Shown here in pieces: positions 39,964 through 46,066 of a stretch of DNA of 46,066 nucleotides. The first letter of the stretch is position 1; each line of letters begins with the position of its first letter. The position numbers were made by a program, and so were the translations under genes. The DNA comes from Leyella stercorea (lineage in GTDB: Bacteria; Bacteroidota; Bacteroidia; Bacteroidales; Bacteroidaceae): positions 1 to 46,066 of the forward strand of contig NZ_JAHQUY010000017.1 of the NCBI RefSeq assembly GCF_019052365.1, read 5' to 3'. Under the pieces are notes generated by a model. The model was not told the origin of the DNA and made no database searches. It worked only from the letters and a program-made list of their open reading frames with translations.

Positions 39964-40959
39964 CTATTTTGTTATCGGGAGATACACCTTCTGCAGCACC
40001 TCCTCGTATTCCTTTTTGCACTGGCTCTGCGACGTTATGCCGCCGCCTGCCTTGAAGAACATTCCCTTGTCGGTCTGCTCTACGAATCGTATCATTACGG
40101 CTGAGTCGAGTTCGCCGTTGCTGTATATTCCCATGATGCCGGTATAGAATCCGCGCTGGTATGTCTCCGCCTCGTCTATTATCTGGCAGGTTTTCTTCTT
40201 AGGCGCACCCGTTACGCTTCCGGCAGGCAGCTGCGCTGCGAGTATGTCTCCGATGCGCTGCGTGTAGTCGGAGGGCAACTTGCCACTTATCTCCGAACTT
40301 GTCTGCAAGATGTCGCCCTTGTTGGTGTGAAGGACGTCTACGAAGCGGAACTTCTCTACCTTCACATCCTCAGCCACCGTGTTCAGATCGTTACGTATCA
40401 GGTCTACAATGGTTGCATGTTCTGCTGCTTCCTTCTTGTCGTCCATCAGCACCTGTTCGGCGTCAGGCAACGCAGCGTCGATTGTGCCCTTCATAGGGTA
40501 GGAATAGATTCTGCCGCCTCTTATCTGCACGAAAGTTTCGGGCGAGAAACACACGAACCGACCGATGCCTTGCGACGGATTGTTCAGCAGCAACTTGTAC
40601 TTGCCTTTCGAGTGGCGGAAGATGTCCTCAATAGAAAGGTTGCAGCGCACCGCCACCTGGCATGTCAGGTTGGCGAGATAGCTATTGCCAGCCAGCATAT
40701 TGTTCTTCACGATGTTGAAGCTGCGCTCGTATTCGTCGTACTGCGGTGCCTCCACCTCCCACTCTATCTCAGCAGGAAGCTGACTGGTGCTGCAATCAAC
40801 GGCGTTGGTATGACTGCCGAAGTCGTAGAGACACTCGCAGGGGTCAATCTCCGCGAGTTTCTTAATATAAGCCTTGTCGCCTTTGTAGTCGACAACGAAC
40901 AGAAAAGGTTCTCCGCTGCCGCCCAATTCGTTCAGCCTGTCTATTATATCTTTGTTCAT
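39964..40959 (-). CDS. pabB: Aminodeoxychorismate synthase component I
   Basis: 331 aa from the ATG at 40959; a longer frame from 41073 would cross the promoter. The chorismate-binding domain shows NSYLANLTCQV, SPETFVQIRGG, the signature DLIRNDLNTVAEDVKV, GSVTGAPKKKTCQIIDEAE and the C-terminal AGGGITSQSQCKKEYEE. The protein is short and lacks most of the N-terminal domain seen in E. coli PabB, as is usual in Bacteroidota. It forms aminodeoxychorismate with PabA. It is followed by pabC. Confidence 0.92.
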   Translation of the reverse strand: MNKDIIDRLNELGGSGEPFLFVVDYKGDKAYIKKLAEIDPCECLYDFGSHTNAVDCSTSQLPAEIEWEVEAPQYDEYERSFNIVKNNMLAGNSYLANLTCQVAVRCNLSIEDIFRHSKGKYKLLLNNPSQGIGRFVCFSPETFVQIRGGRIYSYPMKGTIDAALPDAEQVLMDDKKEAAEHATIVDLIRNDLNTVAEDVKVEKFRFVDVLHTNKGDILQTSSEISGKLPSDYTQRIGDILAAQLPAGSVTGAPKKKTCQIIDEAETYQRGFYTGIMGIYSNGELDSAVMIRFVEQTDKGMFFKAGGGITSQSQCKKEYEEVLQKVYLPITK

Positions 40960-40989
40960 ACGTTTCTGGTGTAATGTTTTTAGCAAGTG

Positions 40990-41021
40990 CAAAATTACAT
41001 CTTGTTTGCGAAAGCCACAAA
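40990..41021 (-). promoter_or_regulatory. Promoter of pabB-pabC
   Basis: Minus-strand TTTG (41021-41018), 20-bp spacer, TAATTTTG (40997-40990); 30 bp upstream of the pabB ATG. This supports the shorter start. Confidence 0.78.
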
Positions 41022-41059
41022 AGTTGAGAGCGTGAATAAATCTTAAATTATATTTGCTT

Positions 41060-41092
41060 ATTGCTGTTTTCACTAATAATTGGTTACTTTTG
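41060..41092 (+). promoter_or_regulatory. Promoter of the thiamine operon
   Basis: ATTG (41060-41063), 21-bp spacer, TACTTTTG (41085-41092). The start near 41098 gives a leader of about 220 nt that contains the TPP riboswitch. Confidence 0.65.
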
Positions 41093-41113
41093 CCAACGTT
41101 TTAAATCGACAAA

Positions 41114-41200
41114 CAAGAAATAAGGGGTGCTTCACGATTGTGTAGCTGAGATTATACCCATAGAACCTGACGCAGATAATGCTGCCGCAGGGATTGCTTC
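41114..41200 (+). ncRNA. TPP riboswitch (THI element)
   Basis: All conserved blocks are in order: GGGGTGC (41124-41130), GCTGAGA (41145-41151), ACCC (41156-41159), GAACCTGA (41163-41170), CAGATAATGC (41173-41182) and GCAGGGA (41187-41193). The aptamer lies 120 nt upstream of thiD. No clear terminator hairpin with a U-run is visible between aptamer and start; control by translation or by a less obvious stem is possible. It should repress the whole operon when thiamine pyrophosphate is plentiful. Confidence 0.96.
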
Positions 41201-41319
41201 AGACATCCATACTTATTATATAAGGTATGACGTGATGCTCGGAGCTGTTTCTATTCCGTATTTTCTTTTGGTAGTAAGACCAGCGGATGCGCCTCCAGAC
41301 AAAAAAAAAGACAAAGAGC

Positions 41320-42128
41320 ATGAGGTACATTTGCGCACTTACCATTGCCGGTTCCGATAGTTGTGGCGGAGCGGGCGTTCAGGCTGACATTAAGACTATG
41401 TCGGCTTTAGGCGTTTATGCCGCTTCCGCCATCACGTCCGTCACGGTGCAGAACACATTGGGCGTGCAAGCCATTCAAGCCATACGGCCGGAGATAGTGG
41501 CTGGACAGATACGGGCGGTTATGGACGACATAAAGCCCACGGCTATAAAGGTAGGAATGGTGAACGACCAGGCTACTATCCTGGCTATTGCCGACACGCT
41601 GCAACAGTATTCTCCGCAAAAGCTCGTCGTCGACCCGGTAATGGTGTCTACGAGCGGTTCGATGCTCATGCAGAAGGACGCTTTGGGCACATTCTGCAGC
41701 CGCTTGCTCCCTATGGCTACCCTGCTCACGCCGAACATTCCCGAGGCGGAAGTGCTCTCCAACCTTTCTATCCGCTCTATTGATGACATGGATGCTACAG
41801 GACGCAGCATTTTGGCATTGGGCTGCAAGGCTGTGCTTATTAAGGGCGGACATCTTGAGGGCAGGAAGGTAGACAAGCTGTACCTGCCGAACGGCGAGGT
41901 TTGCTCGTTCGTTCATGAAGCGATAACCACACGCAACACGCACGGCACGGGCTGCACGCTGTCTTCTGCCATCGCTGCGTTCATGGCTCGCGGACTTGCA
42001 TTGGCTGAAGCCGTAGCGCAAGCCAAGACTTACCTTTCGCAGGCCTTGGAAGCTGGCAAGGATGTGCACATCGGCGAAGGTCACGGACCGGTTAACCATT
42101 TGTTCAATCCCGAAAAACAAATTATCCT

Positions 42129-42132
<4 letters not shown>
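41320..42132 (+). CDS. thiD: Hydroxymethylpyrimidine / phosphomethylpyrimidine kinase
   Basis: 270 aa from the ATG at 41320. ThiD hallmarks: the N-terminal TIAGSDSCGGAGVQADIKT (about 6-24), DPVMVSTSG (about 105-113), ALVKGGH-like VLIKGGHLEG, and the C-terminal TRNTHGTGCTLSSAIAAFMA with the catalytic Cys/Gly anion hole. It phosphorylates HMP and HMP-P to HMP-PP in the cytosol. First gene after the TPP riboswitch. It overlaps thiE by 4 bp (ATGA), so translation is coupled. Confidence 0.96.
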
Positions 42133-44335
<2,203 letters not shown>

Positions 44336-44388
44336 AACGGCTGAGAGAAAAGAAAAAGAATATAAAAACCCAATAAACACTTAATAAA

Positions 44389-45162
44389 ATGATTGAAACA
44401 CAAGTATCAAAAGGTATTATCACTACCTATTTCGACAAGCTTCAGAACAATTTGAACCTTGATGTAGCCATCGTTGGCGGCGGTCCTTCAGGCATCGTTG
44501 CCGCTTACTATCTGGCTAAAGCCGGACTGAAAGTGGCTCAGTTCGACCGTAAGCTCTCTCCCGGCGGCGGCATGTGGGGCGGCGCAATGATGTTCAACCA
44601 GATTGTCATTCAGGAGGAGGCGATGCACATCGTCAAGGATTTCGACATCAACTACGAGGCATTCGAGGACGGACTCTACACTATCGACTCTGTAGAGAGC
44701 ACATCGTCGCTGCTCTATCATGCCGTACACGCCGGCGCTACCATCTTCAACTGCTACTCGGTAGAGGACGTGGTGTTCAAGAACAACGTGGTGAGCGGTG
44801 TGGTAGTCAACTGGACTCCGGTGCTGCGCGAAGGTCTGCACGTAGACCCGCTTAACATCATGGCTAAGTGCGTCATCGACGGCACTGGTCACGACAGCGA
44901 GATGTGCAAGGTGGTAGCACGCAAGAACGGCATACAGCTCGACACCGCGACTGGCGGCGTTATCGGCGAGCGTTCGCTCGACGTAGTAGAGGGCGAGCGC
45001 ATGGTTGTTGAAGGCACACGCGAGGTATATCCTGGTTTGTATGTCTGCGGTATGGCTTCGTCTGCCGTTGCCGGCACTCCGCGCATGGGACCAATCTTCG
45101 GCGGCATGATGCTTTCGGGCAAGAAGGTTGCCGATATGATTATCGAGAAACTGAAGAAATAA
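44389..45162 (+). CDS. thi4: Thi4-type thiazole synthase, sulfide-dependent (His) form
   Basis: 257 aa. The N-terminal dinucleotide-binding motif GGGPSG starts at Gly30. Conserved SPGGGMWGGAMMF and the C-terminal GTPRMGPIFGGMMLSG are typical of Thi4. In suicidal eukaryotic Thi4 a Cys before MDP donates sulfur. Here the matching site is His151 in GLHVDP, as in the methanococcal enzyme, so this form should use free sulfide and turn over. It makes the ADP-thiazole from NAD, glycine and sulfide. No thiG, thiH, thiS or thiF is in the operon, so this is probably the only thiazole source. Confidence 0.93.
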   Translation: MIETQVSKGIITTYFDKLQNNLNLDVAIVGGGPSGIVAAYYLAKAGLKVAQFDRKLSPGGGMWGGAMMFNQIVIQEEAMHIVKDFDINYEAFEDGLYTIDSVESTSSLLYHAVHAGATIFNCYSVEDVVFKNNVVSGVVVNWTPVLREGLHVDPLNIMAKCVIDGTGHDSEMCKVVARKNGIQLDTATGGVIGERSLDVVEGERMVVEGTREVYPGLYVCGMASSAVAGTPRMGPIFGGMMLSGKKVADMIIEKLKK

Positions 45163-45171
45163 GCAGGGATG

Positions 45172-45274
45172 GGTGCAGCTGTCTCCGCTCGGCTTCGCCG
45201 CTTGCCAGAGCAAGAACTGCACCAACCAAGCAAACAGTACACCTCAAAGGGGGTGCAGCTGTCTCAGCTGCACC
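45172..45274. repeat. Two dispersed palindromes between thi4 and the second thiE gene
   Basis: GGTGCAGCTGTCTCAGCTGCACC (45252-45274, described here by ends and core GGTGCAGCTG/CAGCTGCACC) is nearly perfect. A looser copy spans 45172-45223, with the same GGTGCAGCT at the left and AACTGCACC at the right. They lie in the 142-bp gap and may lower expression of the last gene. Confidence 0.8.
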
Positions 45275-45304
45275 AACCGAGCAATCACTACACATATTTC
45301 CACA

Positions 45305-45895
45305 ATGAAATGGATCGTAATAACCTCTCCCGACTTCGTGTCGGGAGAGGCTCTTTTCATAGACCGACTGTTCGGTCACGGACTCGACTTGCTGCACCTG
45401 CGCAAGCCCGGCTCAACGATTGAGGCATGCAGAGAACTGCTACGGCAGATTCCAGAGCGATGGCATAGCCGCATAGTGCTGCACGACCACTTTCCGCTGA
45501 CGGGCGAGTTCCTGCTTCACGGCATTCATCTCAACCGCCGCTGTCCTCATGCTCCCGACGGATATACGGGCAGCATATCCTGCTCGTGCCATAGTCTGGA
45601 GGAGGTAGCGAAGAAGAAGCCCACGTGCGACTACGTCTTCCTGAGCCCTATCTTCAACAGCATCTCAAAGGCAGGATACGAGGCTGCGTTCTCTACCGCC
45701 GCTTTGCAGCATGCAGCCGAAGAGGGCATCATCGACGCCAAGGTTTATGCGCTTGGCGGCGTGTCTAAAGAGCATATAGCGCAGCTGAAAGAGCTCTCGT
45801 TCGGTGGCGCTGCGTTCTTGGGCGACGTATGGCGCCGCATGTACGACCCTACTGTGGACGTTTATCTCGACGAACTGCGCAGCCTGCTCAGTTAG
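45305..45895 (+). CDS. ThiE/TenI-like protein
   Basis: 196 aa from the ATG at 45305; a longer frame from 45173 would include both palindromes. It has the ThiE/TenI barrel: DLLHLRKPGSTIE, VLHDHFPL, GIHLNRRCP, SCHSLEEV, DYVFLSPIFNSISKAGY and VYALGGVS. It differs from ThiE in the pyrophosphate-binding residues and is closer to the second ThiE/TenI copy common in Bacteroidota. TenI aromatises the product of ThiG; with Thi4 as the thiazole source, a different role is likely (thiazole salvage or phosphatase-like processing). Last gene of the thiamine cluster. Confidence 0.8.
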   Translation: MKWIVITSPDFVSGEALFIDRLFGHGLDLLHLRKPGSTIEACRELLRQIPERWHSRIVLHDHFPLTGEFLLHGIHLNRRCPHAPDGYTGSISCSCHSLEEVAKKKPTCDYVFLSPIFNSISKAGYEAAFSTAALQHAAEEGIIDAKVYALGGVSKEHIAQLKELSFGGAAFLGDVWRRMYDPTVDVYLDELRSLLS

Positions 45896-46066
45896 ATGTT
45901 ACTTGTTACTATTTCAAATTGCTCTTTGTACATCTTATTTTGCCATATATTTAATACGTGTGTTTAAAATTGTATCACTACTTACATAACTGACACCATC
46001 TATTTTGAACTTATTCTTTCTTATTAGAATCGTTATCTTTTTGTTGTTTTTATAAACAAGGTCGAC
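45896..46066. other. A/T-rich tail, no feature recognised
   Basis: 171 bp without a convincing gene or RNA. It ends in GTCGAC. A partial -7-like TTATTTTG is present at about 45938-45945, but no matching -33 box or gene follows inside the window. Confidence 0.4.

Noticed and set aside
41287..41319. Earlier thiD start at 41287
   Set aside because: It adds 11 basic residues not seen in ThiD and lies over an A-run; the ATG at 41320 directly begins the conserved fold.
45173..45304. Long N-terminus for the second ThiE protein
   Set aside because: The extension is translated palindrome DNA and Cys-rich nonsense; the barrel begins at the ATG at 45305.
46061..46066. GTCGAC at the right edge
   Set aside because: A SalI recognition site at the end of the window may be chance or a cloning or assembly boundary; it has no biological meaning here.

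Overview
The window looks like a chromosomal segment from an anaerobic gut- or oral-type member of the Bacteroidales, most like Prevotellaceae. Reasons: promoters repeatedly fit the Bacteroidota pattern TTTG-N19-21-TAnnTTTG, starts lack Shine-Dalgarno motifs, LptD and SerA are of the Bacteroidota type, and the serC-serA-DUF1015 order is typical of the phylum. No rRNA, tRNA, CRISPR array or intact transposase was recognised. All calls come from reading the sequence; no database search was run.

Layout. 1-9.1 kb (minus strand): a secreted GH-D-clan-like glycosidase, LptD, an HD hydrolase, a carboxyltransferase whose terminal biotinyl-like domain lacks the biotin lysine, and a secreted GH29 fucosidase. 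9.1-10.5 kb: yhhQ-queF for queuosine precursor uptake and reduction, with a preQ1-I riboswitch three bases upstream of the yhhQ start. 10.6-15.6 kb: a sugar-nucleotidyltransferase, then glnS, a TPR protein and a DedA protein on the plus strand. 15.6-19.9 kb: a scrapyard of deletion products (a beta-barrel receptor without its N-terminus, a LytTR/TonB_C chimera, a HAD phosphatase stub) beside an AT-rich Nudix gene and a small HTH gene. 19.9-26.3 kb: an AraC regulator followed by six tightly packed oxidoreductase/hydrolase genes, five of which carry export signals. 26.3-27.8 kb: a fossil HigB-like toxin locus split by a 328-bp palindromic element.

27.8-38.6 kb (minus strand): yigZ, DUF1015, serA (catalytic His replaced by Lys), serC; then ftsY-rimO-HU-HU/LysM, where the last gene joins a DNA-binding HU domain, a membrane helix and a peptidoglycan-binding LysM domain; then rnz, a lipocalin-like lipoprotein and mazG. 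38.7-41.0 kb: pabA on the plus strand facing pabB-pabC on the minus strand. 41.06-45.9 kb: a TPP-riboswitch thiamine operon thiD-thiE-thiC-thi4-thiE2 that makes the thiazole with a His-type, sulfide-dependent Thi4 and has no thiG/H/S/F.

The strongest leads are the exported redox operon, the HU-TM-LysM protein, the preQ1 switch on a YhhQ/QueF pair, the compact Thi4 operon, palindromic repeats that sit both between genes and in frame inside a gene, and the reconstructable toxin-antitoxin fossil.
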